From Pseudomonadota bacterium (GTDB lineage: Bacteria; Pseudomonadota; Gammaproteobacteria; Burkholderiales; Rhodocyclaceae): DNA of 64,000 nucleotides. Shown piece after piece: positions 30,428 to 38,938 of the stretch; the stretch's first letter is position 1, and the number at the start of each line of letters is the position of its first letter. The notes under the pieces were generated by a model. That model saw nothing but the letters and a program-made list of their open reading frames with translations, was not told the DNA's origin and did not search any database. The DNA lies in contig JAGTRT010000020.1 of NCBI GenBank assembly GCA_018261895.1, positions 1 to 64,000 on the forward strand, written 5' to 3'. The position numbers and the translations under genes are program-made.

Positions 30428-31723
30428 CTAAGACTTGGGAACGAGAATGCGCGCCTGCTTGTTGAGGCCGACCACGGCCATCAGCTCGGCGACCAGATGA
30501 TTCGGGCTGCGAATGACGATCTCGCGCCCGGCCGCCTTGTAAGGCGCGAGGCGGTTGACGAGTTGCCCGGCCGACACGAAATCAAGGCGGCGCACGCCGG
30601 AAAAATCGATGATCGGCTGCTCGGCCGCTTCGATATACGACACCAGGTCGTCAAAGCGACACCCTTTCAGCTCACCGGACAAATAATGTGCACCATCGAC
30701 CGCTGGCGCTGCGCTGACCGCAGCCGCCTTGGGCACCACGGGCGCCTGCCTGACTTCCCATGACGGCGGAGACAGCTCGAAGGTAACGGCGTAGTCGACG
30801 GCGCGCTCTTCGAAGGCCTCCTGCGTGCCATGACGCTGCAGCAGTTCGAGCAACAGACGCCAGGACGGTTCGTGCGCGGTATCGCCGGCCACCATGCGGT
30901 TGTTCAGACGATCGATGAAGACATCGACGCCACCGAGGGTCACCGACAGGCGTTTTTTGCGGGCCGTGCTCAGCATGTCGGCCAACTGCCCGGCCACTTC
31001 GTCGTCGCAGCCGATCAGTTTGGTGCAATCGACCGTGACCTGGGCTTTCTGGTCGATCAGCTTGCCCAGCTCCATGACCGGCAGCGCACCTTCGGTGGTC
31101 AACACGCCTTGCAGGAATATCTTGTGCGGGCCGACGGCAGCCGATGCCTGCTTGCCGGCCGGCGAAGCTTGAGACCACGTCGGCGGGGACATTTCACAGG
31201 CTTCGGCGTAATCGGCGCACAGCTTGTCAAAGCCGGCGCGGTCGCCGATGGCCTGCAGCAGATCGAATAGCAAGAGCCAGAAGCGTCGCCCTTCCCGGCC
31301 ATGATACGAACGGACAAAGGTTTCGAGTAGCGAGCGTGCAGCGGCATCCTGGCCGTTGGCGTAAAGCACAACGACCTGTTCGACGCAGGCTTGCAACGGG
31401 TCTTCGTCGTCATTGACGTCGATCCCCATGACGCTGGACTCGGTAAAGTCGTCGCTGTCGAAATCGTCGATGCTGAAATCGGAATCGACCGCCAGCGGTG
31501 CGGCTGCGGTGGCGGCCTGAGCCGACTTTGCGGCGGCTTGCGGTTTGGTCGGCTTGCCGGGTGTGAATTCGAGGTCGGGCAGCTGCTCGGGTAACGGCCT
31601 GGCATTTTCCGCCGCCGGTGCTTCCGGCGCTTTCACCTCCGGCGCGGAGGCCGGTGCACGTGGACGGGCTGCCGGCCTTTCCGGCATTTTTTTGTCAGGC
31701 TTCTTGAAAAAGGAAAAAACCAT
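30428..31723 (-). CDS. STAS-domain protein with Pro/Ala-rich N-terminal linker
   Basis: A 431-residue soluble protein. The first 75 residues are a basic, Pro/Ala-rich disordered segment (MVFSFFKKPDKK...), then an acidic patch. After this come two related units, each a helical (TPR-like) stretch ending in SPPTW/SPPSW followed by a STAS-like domain. The second STAS reads IIDFSGVRRLDFVSAGQLVNRL, close to MlaB/SpoIIAA-type domains. No catalytic motif is seen. Function unknown; STAS domains usually mediate regulated protein contact. The start codon's Shine-Dalgarno GGAG lies inside a hairpin. Confidence 0.75.
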   Translation of the reverse strand: MVFSFFKKPDKKMPERPAARPRAPASAPEVKAPEAPAAENARPLPEQLPDLEFTPGKPTKPQAAAKSAQAATAAAPLAVDSDFSIDDFDSDDFTESSVMGIDVNDDEDPLQACVEQVVVLYANGQDAAARSLLETFVRSYHGREGRRFWLLLFDLLQAIGDRAGFDKLCADYAEACEMSPPTWSQASPAGKQASAAVGPHKIFLQGVLTTEGALPVMELGKLIDQKAQVTVDCTKLIGCDDEVAGQLADMLSTARKKRLSVTLGGVDVFIDRLNNRMVAGDTAHEPSWRLLLELLQRHGTQEAFEERAVDYAVTFELSPPSWEVRQAPVVPKAAAVSAAPAVDGAHYLSGELKGCRFDDLVSYIEAAEQPIIDFSGVRRLDFVSAGQLVNRLAPYKAAGREIVIRSPNHLVAELMAVVGLNKQARILVPKS

Positions 31724-31725
31724 GT

Positions 31726-31748
31726 CTACTCCGCACGCGGGGGAGTAG
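31726..31748 (-). promoter_or_regulatory. Hairpin sequestering the ribosome-binding site of the STAS gene
   Basis: On the minus strand CTACTCC, a 9-nt loop and GGAGTAG form a 7-bp stem ending 2 nt before the ATG. The only Shine-Dalgarno (GGAG, 5 nt spacing after TAGAC) lies in the 3' arm, so folding should block initiation. Confidence 0.6.
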
Positions 31749-31768
31749 TTTTAGCATGCCCTTGGACT

Positions 31769-32533
31769 TCACGCAACGAGCAAGGCGGTCACCACGAGCA
31801 GGAGCGCCAGAACCGGGCCGAATGGCTGGTCGAGCCCCAGCGCCAGGGCAAATGCTGCAACGTAGGCAGCCACGCCGATTCCAAGCGCCCAGCGCAGTCC
31901 GGCCCGCCAGTTTGCGGCCCGCCGGAAGGCCAGCCAGGGCGGGATGAAGACCAGCGCAAAAGCCCCCATGACACCCAGCGTCATGGTCGCCATCGCGAGG
32001 CACAGCGCCGCCATCAGATCGAAGCCCACCTGGGTGGGCCAGGCCGGCAGACCGCGCAGGCGGAACAGGTCGGGATAGACGCGGGCAAGGAGCAGGCGGG
32101 ACGAGATCGCACGCAGGACGAGCAAGGCCAGCGCCACGCCGACGGCAACGGGCCAGAGCTGATCCTTGTCGGCAAAATACAGCTGCCCGTCGAACAGCGC
32201 ATGGCCGAGGCGTTCCGCCATCGGCGCGTTGGCCGCCAGCAGGACGGCGCCGCCCCAGCCGGCAAGCAGCAGCAGGGCATCGGCGGCGCCACCGGACAGG
32301 CGCCGGGCAAACAGCCGGCGGCTGGCCCCGGCCAGCGCGGCTGTGGCCAGACCGCCGAGCACGGGCGGCACGCCGAGCAGCAGGGCGATCAGGGCACCGG
32401 CTGCCGCGACATGCGAATAGGCCAGCGCCGCCAGCCATTCGTCGCGCAGGCGCAAATAGCTGCCGAGCGCGGGCAAGAGGACGGCAAAGGCCAGTCCGGT
32501 CAGAAACGGAATGATGAAAAGATCAGCCGACAT
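31769..32533 (-). CDS. znuB: Zinc/manganese ABC transporter permease (ZnuB family)
   Basis: A 254-residue ABC-3 family permease with seven to eight hydrophobic helices and the family segment AALAYSHVAAAGALIALLLG near the N-terminus. It would form the membrane channel for the metal delivered by the substrate-binding protein. The start is at MSADLF (32533), which overlaps the 3' end of the ATPase gene by 11 bp. The 45 upstream track residues are read-through in the ATPase. It is the last gene of the A-C-B cluster. Confidence 0.85.
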   Translation of the reverse strand: MSADLFIIPFLTGLAFAVLLPALGSYLRLRDEWLAALAYSHVAAAGALIALLLGVPPVLGGLATAALAGASRRLFARRLSGGAADALLLLAGWGGAVLLAANAPMAERLGHALFDGQLYFADKDQLWPVAVGVALALLVLRAISSRLLLARVYPDLFRLRGLPAWPTQVGFDLMAALCLAMATMTLGVMGAFALVFIPPWLAFRRAANWRAGLRWALGIGVAAYVAAFALALGLDQPFGPVLALLLVVTALLVA

Positions 32534-33101
32534 GGACGCCCTCCAGCGCGATGACCCGGTCGCAGACGGCATCGACGAAGGCGCTGTCGTGGCTGACCAC
32601 GACCATGCCGGCGCCGGCGGCTGCCCGGTCGCGCAGGTGTTCGGTGAGGTGGTCGACGCCCGCGACATCGAGGTTGTTGGTCGGCTCGTCGAGGAGAACC
32701 AGATCGGCCGGCGCCTGCAGAACGGCCCACAGCGTCAGGTAGTGGCGCTGGCCGCCGGAGAGCCGGTCCAGCCGGCTATCGAGGCGGTCGGCCAGCCAGG
32801 CCGGCAGGCCATTTGGCGTCGCCCCGGTCAGCGCCAGCAGTTCGCGGCCGGACAGCGGCATGCCGACGACGGGCGGCACATCCTGCTTCTGCAAGGCCAG
32901 GCGCAGACCCGGCTTTTGCTCGATGCGTCCGGAGAAGACCCTGGCCCGACCGGCAATGGCGGCAAGCAAGGTGCTTTTGCCGACCCCGTTGGGGCCGGTC
33001 AGACCGACGATTTCACCCGCGGCAACAACCAGGTCGAGCGGCTGCGTGGCGGGCTGTTCCCAGCCCGCCACCAGACTGTCGGTACGCAGCAGAAAGCTCA
33101 C
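32523..33101 (-). CDS. znuC: Zinc/manganese ABC transporter ATP-binding protein (ZnuC family)
   Basis: A 192-residue ABC ATPase, a little shorter than the usual 220-250. Walker A GPNGVGKSTLL, signature LSGGQRHYL, Walker B ADLVLLDEPTNNLD and the switch histidine VVSHD are all present. Starts at GTG 33101, overlapping the binding-protein stop (GTGA). The track start at 33908 is an out-of-frame extension through the binding-protein gene. It energises uptake with the adjacent permease. Confidence 0.88.
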   Translation of the reverse strand: MSFLLRTDSLVAGWEQPATQPLDLVVAAGEIVGLTGPNGVGKSTLLAAIAGRARVFSGRIEQKPGLRLALQKQDVPPVVGMPLSGRELLALTGATPNGLPAWLADRLDSRLDRLSGGQRHYLTLWAVLQAPADLVLLDEPTNNLDVAGVDHLTEHLRDRAAAGAGMVVVSHDSAFVDAVCDRVIALEGVHVG

Positions 33102-33994
33102 TTCAGCGCTTTCAGGAGGCGTTGCAGGGTATCGTCGAAGAGGCTGACAAGATCTTTCGCCTCCGGCGTTCCGCCGACGGTATATGGCAGGAGCACGGCC
33201 GGAATGCCCGTTTTGCCGGCGATCCACTGGCTGGGACCGTCCTGCTGATAGGCCGCGCGCAACACCATCCTGGCCGGCGCCGTTTGCTGGCGCGCCACTA
33301 GGCCGTTGAGATGGCTGCCACTCGGCTCGATGCCCGGCTTGGGTTCGAGCGAGCCAACTTCCTTCATGCCCAGCCAGTTGTTCAGGTAGACGAACGAGGC
33401 GTGATGGACGAGGACCGGCACGCCTTTGAGCGGCGCCGCCTCCTTCTGCCAGCGTGCCATGGCCGTTTGCCATTTGCCGGCGAAGGTCTGGTAGCCGGCC
33501 TGGTAGGCCGCGGCATTGGCCGCATCCAGTTCGACCAGGCGCGCCGTCAGGGCTTCGCCAACCTTGAGGACATTGCGCGGATCGAGATGGGTGTGCGGAT
33601 TGCCGGCGGCATGAACGTCGCCGTGGGCACGGTCGATGGTGGTCGGAACGTCGAGGCGGTTGACCAGGCCGGCCGCCTCGAAATAGCCCGGCCGCCCCGG
33701 CTGGATCGTCGCGTTGCCGGAATCGCGAAGCACCACGGGCAACCAGCCGATTTCGAGATCGGCGCCGGCGGCGATGAGCAGGTTGGCGCGCCGGGCCTGC
33801 GCCAGCAAAGATGGCTTGGCCTCGATGCGGTGGGGGTCCTGGAAGGCGTTGGTCGCCGTGTAGACCTTGACCTTGCTGCCGCCGATTTCCTGGGCCAGCG
33901 CACCCCATTCCGGCACGGTGGCGAAGATGTTGAGGTCAGCCTGGGCCGATCCCACGGTCAACCCGAAAAAAAGCCCAAAAATGAAATGTCTCAT
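33098..33994 (-). CDS. znuA: Periplasmic zinc-binding protein (ZnuA-like, cluster A-I)
   Basis: A 298-residue metal-binding lipocalin-unrelated SBP of the TroA/ZnuA superfamily. Metal-ligand segments visible are FQDPHRIEAKPS, NPHTHLDP and VLVHHASFVYLNNW, with a short HGDVH stretch. The signal peptide MRHFIFGLFFGLTVGSAQA ends at a good AxA site and is largely encoded by a copy of the dispersed repeat. The start is set at this ATG with AGGAG upstream. The track's 156-residue extension reads through the porin gene. It binds zinc in the periplasm for the ZnuBC transporter. Confidence 0.88.
   Translation of the reverse strand: MRHFIFGLFFGLTVGSAQADLNIFATVPEWGALAQEIGGSKVKVYTATNAFQDPHRIEAKPSLLAQARRANLLIAAGADLEIGWLPVVLRDSGNATIQPGRPGYFEAAGLVNRLDVPTTIDRAHGDVHAAGNPHTHLDPRNVLKVGEALTARLVELDAANAAAYQAGYQTFAGKWQTAMARWQKEAAPLKGVPVLVHHASFVYLNNWLGMKEVGSLEPKPGIEPSGSHLNGLVARQQTAPARMVLRAAYQQDGPSQWIAGKTGIPAVLLPYTVGGTPEAKDLVSLFDDTLQRLLKALK
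33951..33988 (+). repeat. Dispersed ~36-bp repeat, copy 4 (inside znuA signal peptide)
   Basis: CACGGTCAACCCGAAAAAAA followed by GCCCAAAAATGAAAT, with one change in the CCGG centre. On the minus strand it is translated as the signal-peptide core HFIFGLFFGLTVG. Confidence 0.8.
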
Positions 33995-34002
33995 GGCCGC
34001 TC

Positions 34003-35421
34003 CTAGAACTTGTGCGCGCCATGGGCGCCGAGGCTCATGACGTATTGCAGGGTCAGCTGGTTGTCGGTCAGGCCGAGCATCGACTTGTCCTGCGCAATCT
34101 GCAGACGAACACGCGAGAACTCGCTCCAGCTGTAATCGACCATGGCCGAGACCTTCTTCGGCCGATGACTGTCGATGGTCAGATTGGCCGCGTTGGCGCC
34201 AAAATCGCGCGTACCGCTGTCGAGTTGCTCGTAACGCAAACCGGCCCGCCACTGCGGGGCAAACTGGAAAACGCCCTGGGCATACCAGCCGGACTGCCGC
34301 GTCCGGTAGCGACTCGTGACACTGCTCCCATCGGCCAGCGGATCGCAGGCATTGCCCACGCCCTCGTCGTCCGAACAGGTCAGGTCGCCCTTTTCGCGGC
34401 GCTGGAAGTACTCGGTCTGGAACTTGAAGTTCTGGTATTTCGGATTGCCGTTTGGCGCCCATTTCCAGACGAAGTCGGCCAGCCAGGTCGTCGAATCGCC
34501 GGAGAAAGCGCCCGCCGCTTCAACCCCGTTGATATCCTCGAACAGGGCCTGGCGCCCGCTGGCCTTCGTCTTCAGGTACGAGACGCCGGCCCGCCATTCG
34601 TTGGAAGCACCCACATCGCCGCCGAGGTGGACGAACAAGGCCCCGGCGCCAATCCCGTTGCGGTTGCGATCCGTACCCGGGAAATTCGCCCCACGCCCGG
34701 CTTCGGCGCCGAACTCCAGGAACACCGGCGTCGGCGCCAGCCATTTGAACTGCAGCCCATCCTGCGCATAGCTCGCGTGCTCGCCGAACATGGCCTGATA
34801 CATCAACGGCGCATCGGCAAAATCCCACATGTGCGGATGCTGCTCGTTCAGATAACCGATGCCCGAGCGCATCCGCCCGCCCTTGAGGCCGACGCCGTGG
34901 CCGATGGCCAGCGACTGGAACCACGCCTCCTCGACTTCGGCGGTACCGTCGAGCACGGCCAAAATGGCCTGGCCACGCCAATAGGGATCGATGTTGGCGG
35001 CCAGCACCAGTTCGGTGTGCTCCACCGAAAAACCGCGCTTGTTGATCCCCTCGATCGTGCCGGCCGCATGATTGTGGCCGCCGGCCGGAACGAATCCGGA
35101 AATGCTGCGCGCGGCCACGTCCTTCATGTTTTTGTACTGCCCCTGAAGAATCAGCGAGACCTCCGGGTTGAATCCGCTGGCACCGGAGGTCGTGCGCGCT
35201 GCGGGCGGCGCAACGACGTCGGGCACAGCCGGTTTTTCCGGCGCGGCCGCGGCCTGTTTTTCGGCCTGGGCCAGCTTCTGCTCGAGCGCCGCGATGCGCT
35301 GCTCGTAGCTCTTCTTCATCTCGTCGATCTGGGCGCGAATCGCCGCCAGATCGCCATCGGACGCGGCGTTAACGCCGCATGAGGCGGCCAGCAAGACCAC
35401 CATGGCAAGGGATTTCTGCAT
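34003..35421 (-). CDS. Outer-membrane porin linked to zinc uptake
   Basis: A 472-residue protein with a signal peptide (MQKSLAMVVLLAASCGVNA), an N-terminal periplasmic coiled coil (IRAQIDEMKKSYEQRIAALEQKLAQ), and a long C-terminal beta-barrel with alternating hydrophobic/aromatic strands ending in a terminal phenylalanine (GAHGAHKF). A histidine-bearing segment GGHNHAAG lies near the first strands. It is directly upstream of znuA (8-bp gap), so a role in passing zinc across the outer membrane is likely. This is inference from context; no known porin name is assigned. Confidence 0.75.
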   Translation of the reverse strand: MQKSLAMVVLLAASCGVNAASDGDLAAIRAQIDEMKKSYEQRIAALEQKLAQAEKQAAAAPEKPAVPDVVAPPAARTTSGASGFNPEVSLILQGQYKNMKDVAARSISGFVPAGGHNHAAGTIEGINKRGFSVEHTELVLAANIDPYWRGQAILAVLDGTAEVEEAWFQSLAIGHGVGLKGGRMRSGIGYLNEQHPHMWDFADAPLMYQAMFGEHASYAQDGLQFKWLAPTPVFLEFGAEAGRGANFPGTDRNRNGIGAGALFVHLGGDVGASNEWRAGVSYLKTKASGRQALFEDINGVEAAGAFSGDSTTWLADFVWKWAPNGNPKYQNFKFQTEYFQRREKGDLTCSDDEGVGNACDPLADGSSVTSRYRTRQSGWYAQGVFQFAPQWRAGLRYEQLDSGTRDFGANAANLTIDSHRPKKVSAMVDYSWSEFSRVRLQIAQDKSMLGLTDNQLTLQYVMSLGAHGAHKF

Positions 35422-35463
35422 GGGAATTTCCTGAAATTGCGTAACAAGCAGCCGACCGCGGGG

Positions 35464-35501
35464 ATCCCACGGTCAACCGGAAAAAACGGGCAATTTCAGA
35501 A
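35464..35501 (+). repeat. Dispersed ~36-bp repeat, copy 5
   Basis: CCACGGTCAACCGGAAAAAA followed by CGGGCAATTTCAGAAAA. It overlaps the stop codon of the DUF2946-like gene on the opposite strand. Confidence 0.8.
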
Positions 35502-35777
35502 AATGGGCGGGCCCTGCTGGGTGGCGACCGGCGCCGGGAAAGTCCGGCGACCATGGGCCGTGAACGAGGCCGGGACAAACTGGACAGCGACCACCGGCGG
35601 CAATGCCGCCAGCGACGGCAGCGCCGAACCGAGATCGTGCGCCGCCAGGCAGAGCTGACAGGCATGCGTCGGCAAGCCCTGCTCATTGCTCGCTGCATGC
35701 TCGACCGCATGCACGCCTGCCGCCAGTTGGGCGAAGACGAGGGCAATAACGAGAAGCAGATGGCGCAGACGCAGCAT
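35496..35777 (-). CDS. DUF2946-like small exported protein
   Basis: A 93-residue protein with a signal peptide/anchor (LRHLLLVIALVFAQLAAGVHAVEH) and a conserved-looking CQLCLAAHDLGSALPS centre, in which two cysteines and nearby histidines could bind metal. It resembles the DUF2946 family, often found with metal or porphyrin uptake genes. It is first in the apparent zinc locus (this gene, porin, znuA, znuC, znuB). The stop codon lies inside a dispersed-repeat copy. Confidence 0.65.
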   Translation of the reverse strand: MLRLRHLLLVIALVFAQLAAGVHAVEHAASNEQGLPTHACQLCLAAHDLGSALPSLAALPPVVAVQFVPASFTAHGRRTFPAPVATQQGPPIF

Positions 35778-35821
35778 TCGATCAGTTTATCAGGACAGCA
35801 TGACCTTCCGGTGACAGCGAC

Positions 35822-37012
35822 TCAATCGGCCTGCACCAGCAGGCCTTTGAGATACTCACCTTCGGAGAAGTTCAAGGCCACCGGATGGTCCGCCGCGCCG
35901 GCCAAACGACGAACGATGCGGGCATGGCGTCCGGCATCGAGCGCCGAATCGGCGACGATTTTCTGGAACATTTCCAGACCGACGCCACCCGAGCACGAAT
36001 AGGTCATCAACAACCCGCCCGGCCGCAACAGCCGGAAGCCAAGGATATTGATGTCGCGGTAAGCCTTGGCCGCCCGCTCGGCATGGGCCGCCGAGGGCGC
36101 GAACTTGGGCGGATCGAGGACGATCAGATCGAACTGCCGCCCGGCCTTGCGGAAATCACGCAACGCCTGGAAGACGTCGGCCTCGAGCCATTCGGCCCGC
36201 TCTGCCGGCAATTGCGGATTCAGGGCCAGATTGGCCGCCGCCTGGGCCAGGGCCGGTCCGGACGAATCGATCGACAGTACGCTCGCTGCGCCGCCCGCCA
36301 GCGCCTGCAGCGAAAATCCGCCGGTGTAGCAGAAACAATTGAGCACATCCTTGCCGGCCGACAACTGGCCGAGCAGGGCGCGATTTTCCCGCTGGTCGAG
36401 ATAGAAACCGGTCTTGTGGCCACCAGCGATGTCGATCGCCAGGCGCACGCCGTTTTCGTCGATGGAAAGCGGCGTCGCCGGCGGCTCGCCGTACAGCCAG
36501 CCGGTCGTCGGCCCGAGCCCTTCGAGGCCGCGCACGTCGGAATCGGAACGCTCGTAAATACGCGCGCAACCGGTCGCCTTGACCAGCCCGGCGACGATGG
36601 CATTCCGCCACTTGTCGGCCCCGGCCGAGGTCAGCTGAACGACGACAGTGTCGCCATACTGGTCGGCGATGACGCCCGGCAGGCCGTCGGATTCGGCATG
36701 GATCAGGCGCAAACCCTGCTGCCCGCGCAGCTCCGGCAGCGCCTGGCGCAACGCCACCGCCGCCGCGATACGGCGCTTGAAGAAGGCGTCGTCGATGGAC
36801 TCTTCGGTATCGAAGGTCCAGAAGCGCACACGAATCTGCGATTTCGGGCTGTAGGCCGCGCGCCCGAGCGGACGCAGGTTGTCGGCCAGCACCTCGACCG
36901 TATCGCCTGGCCGCGCCCGGCCCTCGAGCCGGCCGACCGAACCGGCGAACAACCAGGGGTGATGCTTGAACGCCGAACGTTCCTTGCCCGGAAGCAGAAT
37001 CAGCTGAGCCAT
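35822..37012 (-). CDS. rlmI: 23S rRNA (cytosine-C5) methyltransferase RlmI-type
   Basis: A 396-residue class I rRNA large-subunit methyltransferase. The N-terminal PUA domain starts AQLILLPGKERSAFKHHPWLFAGSV. A central domain follows, then the Rossmann SAM domain with NCFCYTGGFSLQALAGGA, DLIVLDPPKFAPS and the catalytic TYSCSGGVG. RlmI methylates C1962 of 23S rRNA in E. coli. The start is at MAQLIL (37012); the upstream track residues come from the neighbouring terminator region. Confidence 0.9.
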   Translation of the reverse strand: MAQLILLPGKERSAFKHHPWLFAGSVGRLEGRARPGDTVEVLADNLRPLGRAAYSPKSQIRVRFWTFDTEESIDDAFFKRRIAAAVALRQALPELRGQQGLRLIHAESDGLPGVIADQYGDTVVVQLTSAGADKWRNAIVAGLVKATGCARIYERSDSDVRGLEGLGPTTGWLYGEPPATPLSIDENGVRLAIDIAGGHKTGFYLDQRENRALLGQLSAGKDVLNCFCYTGGFSLQALAGGAASVLSIDSSGPALAQAAANLALNPQLPAERAEWLEADVFQALRDFRKAGRQFDLIVLDPPKFAPSAAHAERAAKAYRDINILGFRLLRPGGLLMTYSCSGGVGLEMFQKIVADSALDAGRHARIVRRLAGAADHPVALNFSEGEYLKGLLVQAD

Positions 37013-37029
37013 GTTTTTCCCGAAGTCAA

Positions 37030-37069
37030 AAATGAAGAAGCCCCGGTCACCTTGCGGCAACCGGGGCTC
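37030..37069 (-). terminator. Terminator downstream of the 52-aa basic protein gene
   Basis: On the minus strand AGCCCCGGT and ACCGGGGCT form a 9-bp stem, followed by TCTTCATTTTTG. It lies 18 bp after the small ORF's stop and directly before the rlmI start. Confidence 0.75.
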
Positions 37070-37086
37070 GGAATACTGGCGAAAAC

Positions 37087-37245
37087 TTAAGCGCCCAGAG
37101 CCTTGCGGTTGCGCTGATGGCACTCAGCACCGTACATGACCTTGAACATGGTCTTGCTCATGCCCTTGAACAGGCGCTTGGTGGACTTGGAAACGCAGCG
37201 GCGCTCCAGCGAAGAACGACGGTTACGATTGATGGTAGCGGCCAT
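37087..37245 (-). CDS. 52-aa basic, Arg/Lys-rich protein of unknown function
   Basis: An ORF below the track's size limit, with an ideal ribosome-binding site (AAGGAG, 7 nt before ATG) and its own terminator. The product begins MAATINRNRRSSLERRCVSK and ends RNRKALGA. It is strongly basic and has two cysteines and one histidine, which could be a small nucleic-acid or ribosome-binding protein. No family is recognised. The clean transcription and translation signals make it a likely real gene. Confidence 0.75.
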   Translation of the reverse strand: MAATINRNRRSSLERRCVSKSTKRLFKGMSKTMFKVMYGAECHQRNRKALGA

Positions 37246-37329
37246 GATAACTCCTTGAATCCAGCGTATTTGCGAAACCGTAGAGAATAGCGCCCTGTGG
37301 ATGAATCGTCAACGAAGCCTTGATTTTTC

Positions 37330-37378
37330 GCCAATTTTTACGGTTGTGGCGGAGCAAACCCGGTTGACCGTGAGACTT
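37330..37378 (-). repeat. Dispersed repeat, copy 6 (interrupted)
   Basis: On the minus strand TCTCACGGTCAACCGG lies just after the xerC stop, but the A tract is displaced by about 19 nt before TAAAAATTGGCGAAAAATC. It looks like a copy split by a short insertion. Confidence 0.6.
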
Positions 37379-37383
37379 CAAGC

Positions 37384-38270
37384 TTATTTTGCCTTCGCTC
37401 TCGGGTGCGCGGCATCGTAAACCTTGGCCAGGTGCTGAAAATCCAGGTGCGTATAGACCTGGGTCGACGCGATGCTGGCATGACCGAGCATCTCCTGCAC
37501 CGCGCGCAGATCGCCGGACGACTGCAAAACGTGCGAGGCGAAGGAATGGCGCAGCATGTGCGGATGAACGTGGGCCGGCAAGCCCATCAACACCGCCCGG
37601 CGCGCCAGGCGCGCCTCGACCATGCGCGGACTGATGCGTCGTCCGCGCTGCCCGACAAACAGGGCTTTTTCGTCGGCCAGCGCCAGTTGCGAGCGGACAC
37701 CCGCCCAAGCGGCAAGCGCTTCCCGCGCCTTGCTACCGACCGGTACCACACGCAACTTGCTGCGCTTGCCGAATACGCGGATTTCGCCCTCGTGAGCAAC
37801 GCTGTCGAGCGCGGTGCGACCAGCTCGGCCAGACGCAGGCCGGAGGAATAAAACAGTTCGAACATCGCGAGGTCGCGCGCGCCCTGCACCGGATCATCGT
37901 CCTCGAGCGGCGCCAGAAGGCTGGCCGCTTCGTCCACGGACAGGGCTTTGGGCAACAATCGGGGCGATTTCGGCGGACGGATTCCGTCGCAGGGATTGGC
38001 CTTGATCTGGCCACGCCCACCCAGCCAGCCGAAAAAGCCGCGCCAGGCCGACAGGGTGCGAGCCAGCGAGCGACCAGTCAGACCTTGACCATGCAGCTGC
38101 GCGACAAAGCGGCGAATGTGATGGACCAGCAGTCCATCCAGCGGCGTATCGCCTGCCGCGACCAACAATTTGGCTAAATCACGCCGGTAGTTCGAGACGG
38201 TGTGCTGCGACAGTCGACGCTGATCCGACAGTTCGGCCAGCCAGGCATCGACCGAAGCAGAGGGCGTCAC
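37384..38270 (-). pseudogene. xerC: Tyrosine recombinase XerC, frameshifted
   Basis: The N-terminal part ([36 protein letters not shown]...[14 protein letters not shown]) reads in one frame, and the rest ([19 protein letters not shown]...[12 protein letters not shown]...[16 protein letters not shown]) in another. The switch lies at about 37811-37820, and one added base would restore a XerC of about 296 residues. The first catalytic arginine (GLRLAEL) is on one side, while the HxxR, GH and tyrosine residues are on the other, so neither fragment can work alone. XerC with XerD resolves chromosome dimers at dif and is normally important. A sequencing error is at least as likely as a true mutation. 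It overlaps the DUF484 gene by 4 bp. Confidence 0.8.
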
Positions 38271-38938
38271 AGGACGCTCTTGGTCACCCGGGCCAGGGCT
38301 GCCGACACCATTTCGCCAAGGCGTTCGAGATAAAGGGTGCCCATGTCGGCGTAGAAGCGCTGCGCATCCTCACTGCCCAGGGCGATCATCCCAACCGTGC
38401 CGCCGCCGTTGCGCAGCGCGATCAGCGCCTGCGAGCGAATATGCGACGCGGCGTCGCCAAACCACGAGTTCGTGCCAAAACCAGCGGTCGAACCGCAGAA
38501 CGGCCGCGCCAGCGTTTCGGCAAACACCTGCAGTTCCTCGCTGACCGCCGCGAATTCAGGCAGATCATCGATGCCGGCCGGCTTGTCCCACAGACGCAGG
38601 GCAACATGCGGCACCGAAAAATCGTCACGCAGGTGAAAATTGAGGAGATGAATGACAGCCTGGAATGTTTCGGCCGCGATCAGGGCGACGGACAGGCGAT
38701 GCACCTTCTCGCTGATCTGGTCGTTTTCCTCGCCGAAGGAAATCAGCTCGGCCAGCTTGCTTTCAGTCGCCCGGTTCTTGTCGCGCAGCGTCAGCATCTG
38801 GCGCTCAGCCAGCGACACCGTGCGACCGCCATGCGGATGCGGCACGAAAATCTGCGCCATCAGGTCTGCATACTGCTCGAAAAAACCTGGATTGTTTTTC
38901 AGGTAGTCCGCGATTTCATCGGGGAACATGGCGCTCAT
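38267..38938 (-). CDS. DUF484 family protein
   Basis: A 223-residue cytoplasmic protein of the DUF484 family, recognised by the start [40 protein letters not shown]. The C-terminal half has a GAF-like appearance ([27 protein letters not shown]). It lies between dapF and xerC with 4-bp overlaps on both sides, the classical dapF-DUF484-xerC operon of proteobacteria. Function is not established; context hints at a link with XerC or cell-cycle control. Confidence 0.88.
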   Translation of the reverse strand: MSAMFPDEIADYLKNNPGFFEQYADLMAQIFVPHPHGGRTVSLAERQMLTLRDKNRATESKLAELISFGEENDQISEKVHRLSVALIAAETFQAVIHLLNFHLRDDFSVPHVALRLWDKPAGIDDLPEFAAVSEELQVFAETLARPFCGSTAGFGTNSWFGDAASHIRSQALIALRNGGGTVGMIALGSEDAQRFYADMGTLYLERLGEMVSAALARVTKSVL

